Assembly (NCBI GenBank): GCA_018398805.1 | Contig: JAGFBZ010000172.1 | Coordinates: 124,001 to 188,000, forward strand | Source: Hirundichthys speculiger | Taxonomy: Eukaryota > Chordata > Actinopteri > Beloniformes > Exocoetidae | Length of the DNA: 64,000 nucleotides | Direction: 5' to 3' | Part shown: piece by piece, positions 42,579 to 53,500 of the stretch | How positions within the stretch are numbered: position 1 is the stretch's first letter | Layout: the number at the start of each line of letters is the position of its first letter | Position numbers and translations under genes: made by a program | The notes under the pieces: model-generated | Databases searched by the model: none | What the model saw: the letters and a program-made list of their open reading frames with translations, nothing else | Told to the model about the DNA's origin: nothing

Positions 42579-42610
42579 TGACTCACCTGTCAAATCTGAC
42601 AGGTGAGTCA
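42579..42610. repeat. Perfect 14-bp inverted repeat with 4-base loop
   Basis: The left arm TGACTCACCTGTCA (42579-42592) and right arm TGACAGGTGAGTCA (42597-42610) are exact reverse complements around AATC. Each arm carries an AP-1 core (TGACTCA) and an E-box (CACCTG/CAGGTG). Confidence 0.85.
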
Positions 42611-42904
42611 CGCCTTCATCCATCAGCTGATAAAATGACGCGTCACACAAACACCGGTGACACTCTGATGAAGGCGGAAGTACACGCCGAAACATGTCAC
42701 ATAAATAAACAACCTAAAACGTTATTGTCTGTGATAAAAGAACAATTTAACGAATTTGAACGCTGTTTATAAACCAGAAACTTATGGTTGAAGTTGGGAG
42801 ACCTGGTAGGACAGCTAGAGGGATGTGGAGGGATCATGTTTCAATTGTGCAAATGTGGAATGTAGCTACAATTCCTTAAGATTAAACTTGAATAGAGAAT
42901 AAAA

Positions 42905-43275
42905 GTTGCATGTTTGTGAGAAAGCATTTGACAGGGTGCAAAGAGGGGAGTTATAGTATTCTATGAGAACGTTAGAGAAATGCGGGACATGTATGATAGC
43001 TGCAGACAGTGGTGAGGTGTGCTGTAGGTGTGACAGGTGAGTTCAAGGTGGAGGTGGGAGTGCATCAAAGATCAACTCTGAGCCCTCTTCTTGTTTACTG
43101 TGGTGATGGACAGGTTGACAGATGAGCTTAGAAAGGAATCTCCATGGACTATAATGTTTTCAGATGACATTGTGGTCTGCAATGAGAGCACTGTGGGGGA
43201 AAATCTGGAGAGGTGGAGGTATGCCATGGAAAGGTGAGGAATGAAGGTCAGCCGCAGGAAGACAGAATACGTACA
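42905..43275 (+). mobile_element. Decayed LINE reverse-transcriptase fragment
   Basis: Read across frames, the + strand gives recognisable reverse-transcriptase motifs: EKAFDRVQRGEL near 42919, then FKVEVGVHQ(R)S near 43045, VVMDRLTDE near 43103, and an F-S-D-D version of the catalytic (F/Y)xDD box near 43158 followed by IVVCNES. It ends with GMKVSRRKTEY near 43245. Stops and shifts throughout show it is dead. It is the same broad type of non-LTR element as the debris in rexo1 introns 1 and 3. Confidence 0.72.
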
Positions 43276-43620
43276 CTACTCACAAAGAGTTAGGGCTATT
43301 CAACTTTCAGGTGAAATTTACGGAAGATGTAAATGGTTCATGCTACAGTGATATTATATCATAAAAGTTGGGCTTTTAAGTAGAAGGAGGTAATGGCCAT
43401 TTGTTCATTGCAAACATTTTTTTTTAAATCAAAAGCTAAAAACTGTGGTGGGTATACCACAGTAAAAAAAAATGTCTTTTATCTGTTTCTGTGATCCTTC
43501 CAGTCTCTCTCTGTCTCTTTTGGAACCTGCTGATGACACCCTGTAACACTCTAAGCTCAGTTGGCAACTTCCCTCTGAAAACATCTTGTCTGGAGCCTTG
43601 CAGTGTCCAGGTACTTTTGA
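43273..43620. mobile_element. Possible Tc1/mariner-like end fragment
   Basis: ACACTACTCACAAAGAGTTA followed by GGGCTATTCAACTTTCAGG and GTGAAATTTACGGAAGATG resembles the terminal sequence of a widespread fish Tc1-like family. It abuts the LINE fragment directly. No second terminus or transposase was found, so the assignment is weak. Confidence 0.3.
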
Positions 43621-44239
43621 TCGCTAGTGAGGCGTCATCTTGGTCTCATGACATCAAAATGTTTAAATACAAATTGTCATTGAACCAGAACATTTTAGGG
43701 TCAAATTGTTGACAATTGTTGTGATTTTTGTTTTCAATTACCATATTGCAAAAAAGGATGATCTGCGATACTGAAACACTGAACTGTTGGACGTGTGCAG
43801 TTAAAAGTTTAGGTAGGAGGCGAGAGTTGGAGGTAGGAAACGTTAAAATGTTGAGGTTCTCTCCGAGAGTGAAGAGGATGGATAACATTTTTCAGAACAG
43901 GAGAAGAAAACACTTTTTGAGGCATTCGTCTATCAATAACTGTAAAGCTGCAAACTTCTAAATATCTGTATCTAATGATATATCATTTTCAGAAATGTCA
44001 TGGCGATTATTACTGCATTTTCTACTGCGATTTTACAACATAATTTGTTGTTTCTGTTCAAACTCCCCAAACTAGAGGATGTTCGAGGACTTTTTCTGAA
44101 ACTTAAGATACATCAAAGAGTAATACTCAACTTAAGCAACTGTCGAGACCACACCACCTGCGTTACAGGTTCAGCAACTAATAGATTTTCAAATATCTAG
44201 AAGTGCATGACATTATCAACCAAACTAAGTTTGTATCAG
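43621..44239. other. Intergenic DNA, no recognised content
   Basis: AT-rich sequence between repeat debris and the csnk1g2 promoter region. Short open frames exist but show no family motif, and I see no RNA gene. Confidence 0.5.
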
Positions 44240-44610
44240 CTTCCAGCAGGGCTACGCACGCCCAGAGGTTTTTTTTCTTTTGCAATATTCAGTAAATCAG
44301 TTACGTCAGTTTTCCTGCGTAGCGCAGTTCTGAGTGAATCCGTGTGACGCTGCGCAGCTGAGCGAAGCTTAAAGAGACCACAGCGAATTCTACTAAGTTA
44401 AGGACAAGAGAAGCCAAACAGGAAAGAAACCAACGACGAAGAATCATGACTTCAATTGCGTGTTGCTAGCTTAAATTTAAAGGTAACATTTTTTCATTTG
44501 GACATCTGAAGTCAATCTGTTTCGGATGTAAAGCCTTTTATCTGTGTATGGACGTTTCTGCTGCTGTTTCGTGGGTAGTTTGCTACATGGCTGGCTAGCG
44601 AGCAGAGCGG
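44240..44610 (+). promoter_or_regulatory. Probable csnk1g2 promoter and non-coding first exon
   Basis: This is the only CG-dinucleotide-rich patch between the homeobox gene and the csnk1g2 coding exon (TGCGTAGCGCAG, GACGCTGCGCAGCTGAGCG). A TTACGTCA half-CRE lies near 44302. Two good donors follow: TTTAAAG|GTAACA at 44483 and GCG|GTAAGA at 44610. Either could splice to the acceptor at 49857. Transcript evidence is needed to choose between them. Confidence 0.4.
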
Positions 44611-45954
44611 TAAGAGATCCGGGCTTGCGGCTGGTGTGCTGTCGGTTGTTAGGATTAAGGAGTTGCCCGGCAGTGGTCTGGGTAATGGCTATGGACAAGA
44701 TCTGAACAATACGACGACATTTTCAGGTGAATCGATTATCTGTTTTCCTATACTGACCCTTCTATCGTCGATGAAATTTGTAACGACGAGGCTTCAGACG
44801 TTATTTGTCAGTAATTAAGCGTTTATCAACTAGCCAGGCAGCGTTTGGTGATTTCAGTCAGTTAATATTTTATCTCTTTTTTTCTTGCTTCCAGTTGTTC
44901 AGTTTGGATCACTTCGCTAGCATTTAGGTGACGTGTTTTTATTTACAGCATTGTTGAACGCCTGGCTAACATTACATGGTTAACTGTTCTTTTTTTAGCA
45001 CTCGTCGGGCCAAGAGACGCTGTTTTTGTTAGTTAGCACTGTTAGCTCAATTAATTTATTGGCTATTTCGACTTCACCACAAAGTGAACATGAATTGCAA
45101 CGTTAAATTAACCTGAGTGTTGATTCTGAATTTATATGATCGAGATCAGGGCTTCTCGGAAACAAATTAGCAGCGATTGAGCGATTTCAAGCTAACACGA
45201 TAGCTTTAGACTATGTGGCCTTGTCCGCCGTTTACGCCAGCTTTTCTGGAGAGCCTCTCGGGACTGTGTTTTCTTTTAATTATTTTCACTATATTTACAT
45301 TTTAATATCAAAAATATACTCATAAATAAACGTTGTACTGAAAAGTGGAGAAAGCGAGGAGTTTGTATCAGCCGAAACTATCGCTAAATGACAGCTGTTA
45401 GCTTCCTTTCGATAGCCTGTTAGCGATTAGCTACCATTAACATAAGCTCAAAGAGCTGTTATTTGTACCACTGAGAAGGAAAAACTTGGCGATCTGGTCT
45501 GGGTACTAGTGTGTATTCTCAACTGGATTTTCTCCGTTGGTATTCGGATGTATGTTTCTAAAGTAGGCAGGCGTGTTAAAGCTGGCTTTATCGATTAGAC
45601 TTGCAACAGCCCGTCTTTATAACAACTATACGCTCATTTTTATTTTATTTTATTAGTTTCGAACGTTTAATAGTTATTACTTTTGTATTTTTAAATACAG
45701 ACCCAGTATTTGTAACATATTACCATTCACGGTGTAACATTTAACCGACTTGATGACTAACCCTGAAACACCTGACATTAAAAAAAGGAAAAACAATCCT
45801 CAACTTCCTGAAATGAAACAGAGGAGACATAAGGCCTCGACTATCAAAAGTTACCTGGAAAAAAAGATATAAAGATCTCTACCACCAACATCTCTGTGTT
45901 TGATCTTGACCAACTCCCTCCTCCTTTTCTCTCTCTGCTTTTCTAGAACGAAGA

Positions 45955-46390
45955 ATAGCTTAAAGATCCAGTGTGTAAGATATCGTTTGAATTGCTAGAT
46001 GTCACTATGATAAATTAAATACCCACTACTAATGCCCAAACGGCATTATTGAGAAAAAGCAGGAATTATGAACCCCAGATAAGAATGAACTGATTAAAAT
46101 CATTATTAATAAATGTTATTCACAGCCATTTCCAGCAATACAGAACATACCAACCCAATCACAGCAGGATGGGGGCGGGCTTTATGCCATGACTCATATG
46201 GGAGTGTCCAAGAGAAACTATTTAAGAGTGGCCATGCACTTATAGATGGATAGATTTTTTTTTTCCCAAATATTCTTATTGAATTATAACAACCAAGATG
46301 GCTGTGGAGTTGCTGAAAACGCCTTGGATTAACAAGGTTTTACTACGAAACCAGCAACAGTCGTTCACTGGCATTCCTTTTCCACTACAC
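45955..46390 (+). repeat. Dispersed repeat, copy B (longer)
   Basis: It begins with AAGATCCAGTGTGTAAGATA, a sequence recurrent in fish genomes. It includes the block shared with copy A (TTTATGCCATGACTCATA … CAAGATGGCTG … CGCCTTGGATTAACAAGG … TGGCATTCCTTTTC). The copies share orientation and differ by substitutions and a T-rich insertion near 46255-46266. Confidence 0.5.
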
Positions 46391-47097
46391 ACCATTTTGG
46401 ATGTCTTTTGTTGATATCAGTCTGGTTGTGAATTTGCCTACCTCACATGTTTTATGTCTATCCAGTGGAACCCAGGGGTGTTTTTATTTCTGCAGTTGGT
46501 GGTACTGCCTCTTGGAAGTCAAAGTAAAATCCAGAGGATCAGATTCGTTCTTTGTATTGGAGAGCGAAAAAAAAAAAAATAGGATGGCTGACCAGGCTAG
46601 GCGTAAACATTATTTGCTGTTAATACTGGAAAAAATCCTCTGGGTTTAATACATTGGGAATAAAAAATTCTATTGTTAAAATTGATTTATTCATAATAGA
46701 GGAAACGACTGAGTCTTTATGTGGGTCTAAAATAAAATACTTCATGAAACTAGGTTTTGGCCAACTAAAAAGACTGGTGCACAGTCTGCTCATAAACGTC
46801 CCGTGCTGCAATATATGTGCATCTCTGTTTTGTCAGCTGAATTACTGAAATGAACTAAGAATGTATCACACTTGCACCTCTTAACATTTCATCACTCTTT
46901 TCCTCAGATCCACTGCAATGCAGACAACTACAGGAGATCCTTCCAGCCCACAGATATAACATACTACAATGACTATTCAGAGATGAATTACCAACAGTAA
47001 TGCTAGAAATGTGACTGGTTCATTACACTATTGGGGAATGTGATGCACTGATTAGGAAAAAAAAATAAATCGAGACAACCCAACTACTGCAGAATAT

Positions 47098-47340
47098 GAC
47101 ATGTAAGGGGGCAGAACTCACATTGTTCCAGGGCTTTGTAGACATGCGTTTTTCTGCACTAGTGGTTTTCTCCAGTTACTCCAGTCAACGTATACAGGAT
47201 CACCACTTGTCTTGCAGTCAGTGTTGATCTGGTCCTTACAGAATCGATGGGAACATATACTGGAGTTTCTTGAGTGGTTCAGTATGTCGACATTCTTCCC
47301 TGTTTTGTTCTTACCTTCATGCTAAATCAGTGCCTTCCTT
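47098..47340 (-). mobile_element. Second copy of the THAP-like relic
   Basis: Two blocks match the relic at 12.3-12.9 kb in order and orientation: 47098-47166 with 12301-12380, and 47198-47338 with 12759-12900. Here they are separated by only about 30 bases. On the minus strand it reads NVDILNHSRNSSICSHRFCKD, so the Cys lost in the other copy is kept while the following His has become Arg. Extension beyond the shared blocks is unknown. Confidence 0.5.
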
Positions 47341-47988
47341 ATCCGTGGGAGGTCCGTATCGTTTATTTCAATACGGGGAGTTGTCATATCTGCTAAAAGC
47401 CCCAAATGCAGCTGGTAACGACCAGTTTTGAGTGGTGCTGCCACCTAGATGATACCATTTTTTTATGGATACTTGGGTAGACCCCATTCAAATTGAAACC
47501 TGAGAATTTACACTGTTGCAGTAGCCCTACTTAATTTATCCTCTTCATATGGATCATTGTTTGAAGCAGGTTTTCATTTATCTGCAGTTTTTGCACTCTT
47601 TAATTTTTTCCTTTTTGCAAATATTCTTTTTGAATTGTAGAACAACAACAGTAACCCTCTTTTCATCAATATCAATTATCAAAAGGTATAAATCAGAATC
47701 ATATCAGAACTCGAAAAAGTGGATCAGTGTATCTTTAGTTATTGCAATACATAATTTATTAATAAATCCACAATTAAATTGAATTGTCTGTCCATAGATA
47801 TTCTTAGTACTAAAACTCATTACTCAAATAATAATAATTACTTTTTTGTCTTTTCAATGGTTTCAGCCACTCTCTCTGAAATGACAAATGGCAGATTTTG
47901 TGTTGATATGAAGAATTAACCAAAAACCAGGGGAGGGGAAAAAACAGTGATTCAGCACAAATAACTTTTACATTTTCTCTATTATATA

Positions 47989-47993
<5 letters not shown>

Positions 47994-48028
<35 letters not shown>
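47994..48028. repeat. (TA)n microsatellite
   Basis: About 17 uninterrupted TA/AT units. Confidence 0.95.
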
Positions 48029-48032
<4 letters not shown>

Positions 48033-49857
48033 CACTATTCTATCAAACTTATGACACACTTTAATTGATAATATTACTGATTTATATTTTGTATACTTTG
48101 TATCCTGTATTTATGCATTGAAATGGACTATGTAGTGAAATGCAGTGCTTTCAATGGATTTAAATTTTTTACAAAGCAGTCGTCACATTGCTCCCATGGG
48201 TGTTTTCTGACTTTAACCATACAAAGTGCAGTCAGTGCAGTTCTCTCATGCTTGTACTTTTTGAGAGCTAATGATGACTCTACTGCAGATGCAGCTGTTC
48301 AGGTCAGCACTCATACACATCCATACAGATTTAAGATTTAGGGATGGAAGTGCAATTTCCCCTAGTATTACTTTATTACTTTTGGCTGGGTGTCCCTGAA
48401 ATCCTAGGGGGAACACTGGACGTGAAAAAGACAAGCATGTTCCTCTCATTGTTTTGAAGCAAGGTCAGCTACTTTTGGGCAATTACAATTTGACAATTGT
48501 ACCTTTCTTTGAAATGATAACTGTTATCGTTAAAGTATGAGATCATTATAGGTCTCATGTACAAACAGTCTTCTCAAAAAAATCAAAAAATTTCAAGTAC
48601 ACTCTTAAGCTTTTTCTAATATTTTTGTTTATTTATTTATTTTTTTTAACCTTCCACACAAAATGCGTACTAGAAGTAATTAAAAGGACATCCGGTGATT
48701 CTTTTTCTTAGCTGTTTATGCTGCAGTTATAAAGGATTTAAAGCAACAGAAATTCAGGTTTTCTTTGTATTGCTTGGGTTTCTTATGTTATTAGAGTTTT
48801 TTTAGTAAAAGTACAGAGAAGACTAAAATCAGAAAGCCATCATATCTGAAGCATGTCAAATATTTTTGCAATGCTATTAACTCATTTTTAGTAAATAAAA
48901 AGTTTGATCATAGTTACATATTTGAAATGTAATACCAGTTTTCATCTGTTGGATATAAAAGAGTTATATGTAGACTAGACTGTATCCAAATACATCCAAT
49001 AATAAGCTTTCCAGTGAGGCATTACAGCAGTCATTGATCTGTGTAAGTGCCTTTCCATAGGAAAGAGTAGCTGTCCTGAGCTAGTGGCTGTATTACCCTC
49101 TCTCTTTAGCATGAGAAGCATTATAGATCTTAGACGTAAGGGAGTTGGTAGAATGGCTGTGGCCACAGATTTCTTTTTTTTTTTTATTTAATTTTTTTTT
49201 TGTAAATAGCTAGACAAAGATGGTTTAGGTTATGGTTGCAGTTGATAACACTTGAGCCTGGTGTGGCCCCTGCAATATTTAGAGCTTAGTTTGAGAACTT
49301 CAGATTTTTTTTCTCCATCTTGAAGACAACATGCAGCAGATCAGCAAAGGACTGAGAGTAAAAATACCTAAGGAGTATATCACAACATTAGGAGAGAAAA
49401 AAAATTCTCCCTTTATCTCTTTAGAATAACTTTGCCCCCAATTGATTACTTCATTGAATTTGCTTTTCACCAGTAAGCATCAAGATCTCATTTCAGCAGT
49501 AGTATGAAACGACCACCATTGGGATAATTTGATATTCAAGTAAAAGGTTTAAGAAGTTTTGTTTGTTTGTTTGTTTTTCCCCCTGGGGAAAAAGAACCTT
49601 CTATCGCCTTGAAGTGATGTAGGAGCTGATCACTATTGAGATTTCCTGTATTTTGGCTTCTGTTAATAACTTGTCTCCATTTATTCATTTATAGAAACTA
49701 AAATATGATGTAAGCACAAGAAATTGAGTTGTCCGAGTGATTGACTTCTTGTGAAACTGAAGTCCTGGGCTGTGTTTGCAAACTGTACAGGAAGTAGCGT
49801 TATAATCTGTGAACTGATATACTTTTTTAAAAATGTGTTCTTTTTTTCATTTTGCAG

Positions 49858-50366
49858 ATAACCAGCGCAAACCAATTTGGTTTCCTCCTGCTTTGGCCCT
49901 GCAACATGGAGTGTCTCTACTGTGTTAATGAAGGCTGACCAGAAGGAATGAGAAGATGTTCCCAAGTGGCCTTGTGGATGCAGTAGCTGTGTTTCAGAGT
50001 GCTTTTTCATGACTAGTATTGTGGCTGTGTCTTTGGAAACTTCCTAACAAAACCTGCCTTTTTGTCAGGCGGGGACATGCGACTCTGAGACTGGAGTCAA
50101 GCAACGCACAGGAACGGAGCCTCTCTTGTCAGCAAGACATTCAAAGAAAAAAGGGAAACGCTATCCAGTAGACACCTGGGTCACTTCAGCTGCAGTGCTG
50201 CCTCATTTAAGTGTTCTCTGCACATTTTAACAGCAACACCTTTCCTCTGTCCTGTGAGGTTTGTCTCCCTCCCCCTCCCCAACACATCCTCCGTCGTTAT
50301 TATTGGAGTGTCTATGGTTTGCATGGCTGGAGACTAACCGTGGAGAGGCCAGGGTATCACAAGCTT
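49858..50366 (+). other. csnk1g2 5' UTR portion of the first coding exon, with uORFs
   Basis: The acceptor (TTTTTTTCATTTTGCAG) ends at 49857. The leader before the conserved start is about 509 bases and holds several ATGs, including a complete 10-codon uORF at 49906-49938 (ATGGAGTGTCTC … GGC TGA). The conserved frame is also open upstream to 50211, but family comparison puts the start at 50367. A long uORF-bearing leader suggests translational control. Confidence 0.55.
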
Positions 50367-50594
50367 ATGGATTTTGACAAGAGAGGGGGAAAGGGAGAGA
50401 CAGAGGAAGGGAAAAAGATGTCTAAGACAGCTGGCAGCAGGACTGGACATGGGGGCAGGAGTTCCGGGACCAATTCTGGAGTTCTTATGGTTGGCCCAAA
50501 TTTTCGTGTGGGTAAAAAAATTGGCTGCGGGAACTTCGGAGAGCTGCGGCTGGGAAAAAACCTCTATACTAATGAATATGTGGCCATCAAATTG
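50367..50594 (+). CDS. csnk1g2: Casein kinase I gamma 2, first coding exon only (3' partial)
   Basis: CK1 gamma kinases are membrane-anchored serine/threonine kinases that phosphorylate, among others, the Wnt co-receptor LRP6. This 76-codon exon reads [20 protein letters not shown], then [34 protein letters not shown] and NEYVAIKL, matching CSNK1G2 almost residue for residue. Seen: the Gly loop GCGNFGE and the VAIK lysine. The MDFDK start is the family start, although the frame is open further upstream. The donor TTG|GTAAGT at 50595 is phase 0, and the next expected residues (EPIKSRAPQ) are not encoded anywhere in the remaining window. The rest of the kinase domain and the C-terminal palmitoylation region are therefore outside. 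Assignment to gamma 2 rather than gamma 1 or 3 rests on the [15 protein letters not shown] start and on synteny with mknk2 and rexo1. Confidence 0.93.
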
Positions 50595-53500
50595 GTAAGT
50601 CCACGATTCCTGAAACTATACGTTTGGTATGCTATCATGAACCTACTTTTCCAGCCATCCATGAGTTGTCTGTATGGATGCTTCCCCCTTCCCATTTTAG
50701 TTAGATTTTAAAACCAAAGTTCATTTTTTTTTTTTATTTTTTTTTAAATGCAGCAGTCTCGCAGTGCAACCGACTGTCCTGAGAAACAAGAAGTGAATCG
50801 GAGCCATTTAACTATATCTGCTTCTTTTTTTTTTTTTTTTTTAACAAAGTTCTGTTTTTGATACTTGACGTAATTCGTCAGTGTTTGTAAAGACGGTTTA
50901 AAAAAAAAAAAAAAAAAGCAGACTAGTTAAAACCAATAATTCCATTTTGTGAGCAGCTTCTTGTTTATTAATATTTTTTTCTCTCTTGTTTTGTATCATC
51001 ATGAACATGATTTTTTTTTCCTCATACAGCAGCACTAGCTTAATACCATTTTTGACGGCTGTGAAAAACCACATGAAAGGTCAAGGACTGTTTGTTTTCT
51101 GATTGCTCAACCATTTCCTCAGCACAGACATCTCTTAACATACTTTCGTTTTTGTATGTGTGGTGTCCCTTTGACAACTTTGATCACTGCTTGACTTGAT
51201 TTCCTTTGACAGTGCCTTGATATATGCCAGGCCTACTTGAAGTTCTAATTAATCCTAGTATTTATACTCTGGGTGAAGGCCTGGGTGGGCCGCTATGTGC
51301 AGCTACACCAAAGTTCGTTGGATTATTCTTTATATTTCTTTCCCCTGCTGAGGTCATTATGTCTACATGACATTCATTGATGGCTTTGCTTACCACAATG
51401 ATGTGAAAGGTTAGCAAATAGCTGTAATTGCAGTTCTGCTCCCTTGAAATCTTTAATTGTGCTTGTTGCCTCTTTACTTTTGCTTGAGAACTTCCCGTCG
51501 GTTGTGTATTTTTATCACTTTGGTATCCAGCTATATCTGGATCTTTCAGTAGGGCCATAATACTGCTACGAGGCTCTTGCAGCCCTGCTAGAACCAGCTT
51601 TTATCTGACTGTATGATACTGGGGAGAGGAAGTGTCATTAAGCTTGGCCAATAGTAGGGCCTAATTATAAGGATTTATTAAGAATTTTATTTAATTTCTT
51701 TTCGTTGGAAATTTGCTTTTTCTCTTCGGCTGTATTTTCAGAACTACAATAATGCTTCTAATGTAACTAATCACAATTCCTGCTGGAACCGGACTTGTTT
51801 TCAGCATAAATTGGACGGTTCTTTTTGTGTGGCAGAGCCGTTGATTTTTCTCAGGGTAACCCAGACTCTTACACAGTTGTCTGCCCACATGTTTCTGTCT
51901 GTCCCTGATCTCACAGCTCCCTGGGGTAACCCAGTGAATGTCACTGCCTGTCTAGGAGGGCTTCTGTTTTGTCGGAGGCTGTTACTGAGCTCTTCCTTAT
52001 GGACTAAGACAAATGACAGCCCTGTAATCTATGATCACCTGCAGAAAGATACTTGACATAAGTTGTATATCGTCAATCTGTCACCACAGAGATTAATGTC
52101 CACTTGCTTGTATGAATCTGAATTAGTGGTTGCAAAGCATAGGAATAGTACAGTTCAATTTGTTTACATTTATCTGTTAAATTTCAAGTGGCCACTTGTT
52201 TCAAAAATGTCCAACTTTTGTATAAAGTTGAATTACGTTTGCCCAGTATTAGAGGGCGCCTACTCATTGTTTGAGTGAATAACTGCATAGTTATTTCTTT
52301 TTGGTTTGATTTAGATTTGTTTTCCTTTCCTCTACTGATCACTGACATCAAGTAGGCCCTAAGTGATCAACGGTCTCAGTCAAACTTCAAGGAAGTATGT
52401 ACCGCTAAATTATTACTTTATAACTGGTTGAACAAAGGTTGTCGATCTAGTAACAGACCTATAAAGCAGCTTTGTCTTGATAGTGGCTGTAATATGGTTA
52501 ATTTTTTATCTCTTTCCTTTGTTGTTACATGAATTATGTTTCAGCGTTCTGGAGAGCAGTGCACATTGATTCCTTGGTATTTGATTGGGGCTATTCGTTT
52601 GACTTTTTCCTCCCTCCCCTTTACAGTTGGGCGTATGGGTTGCACCTTCGTGCAGCAGGGACAAAGGGGGATGCCACTGTCATCCTGTGATATCAGAGAC
52701 AGATGTATGGCAGGACACTTGCTGTTTAAAAAAAAAAAAAAGGAAAAAAAGAGAGAGACAAGGAAACTGCTGAGTGCTGAAAGGCTGTCTTTGTTGGCAG
52801 GCCTTGTGGACACACAGTGGTTCAGTCTTTAGTCAAGTTGGGGGCTTTCTCACACTGACAAGCTAATGTGATGCTACAAGAAAAGTATAGCCTTTACTGT
52901 CAAGGGAGATCCCAGCATCTTAAGGAAACACTATTTAATATCGACGTGTTGTCAAGGAATATTGTAGAAACGAACAACCTGACATCCTCTGTCAACATCG
53001 CCTAACAACCCAACATCTCCATCTTAGTGTGGTGACAATAATGCCCTATATGGAACACTTAACTTTCTTTGTTCAAACTATTTTATTTAAATACATAATT
53101 TCAACTAAACTCCTTATTATGACTCATCTTTCTCTTTCTCTGTATCTTTAGTTTCACCCTTCAAACCCCTCTCTTAATCCTTTTTGTTTTATATAATTTC
53201 ATTTACTTATTTTGCCTACACGGTTCAATTACAAGCAGTTGGCTTTATAGTCTCTTTCCAGATAGATGGTTTGTCAGTAAAGGAACGACGGTTCTCGTAA
53301 GACTTTCCACTATTAATTGTGGGATCATCAGTTGATGAGTAATGATAATGGCGGATAGTTGCAGGCTTCTCTTTGTGACTGAATGCCTTTGACCACAGTA
53401 AGGGAACAACAGTATCTTCTGAACATGGGAGGAGTGTGATAAATGAATCCTGTAGTGTTCACACTTGTAGTGCAGCACACCGAGTTTCTATAGCTCGGAC

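Larger units (their letters stand above)
41267..42904. other. 3' flank of the dmbx-like gene and intergenic DNA
   Basis: This follows the TAA-type stop at 41264-41266. AT-rich, with T tracts at 41428-41455 and an A tract at 42000-42015. A strong polyadenylation signal is not obvious close to the stop; AATAAA-type strings occur near 42163 and 42385. One dispersed repeat (41700-41960) and a perfect hairpin (42579-42610) are listed separately. Confidence 0.5.
44611..49857 (+). other. csnk1g2 5'UTR intron (inferred)
   Basis: About 5.3 kb between the probable first exon and the acceptor TTTTGCAG at 49857. It contains a dispersed repeat (45955-46390), a THAP-relic copy (47098-47340), a TA microsatellite (47994-48028) and otherwise AT-rich sequence. 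No other exon is evident. Confidence 0.45.

Noticed and set aside
50211..50366. N-terminal extension of csnk1g2 from an ATG at 50211
   Set aside because: The frame is open, but the extension has no family similarity and MDFDK at 50367 is the conserved start; treated as 5' UTR.
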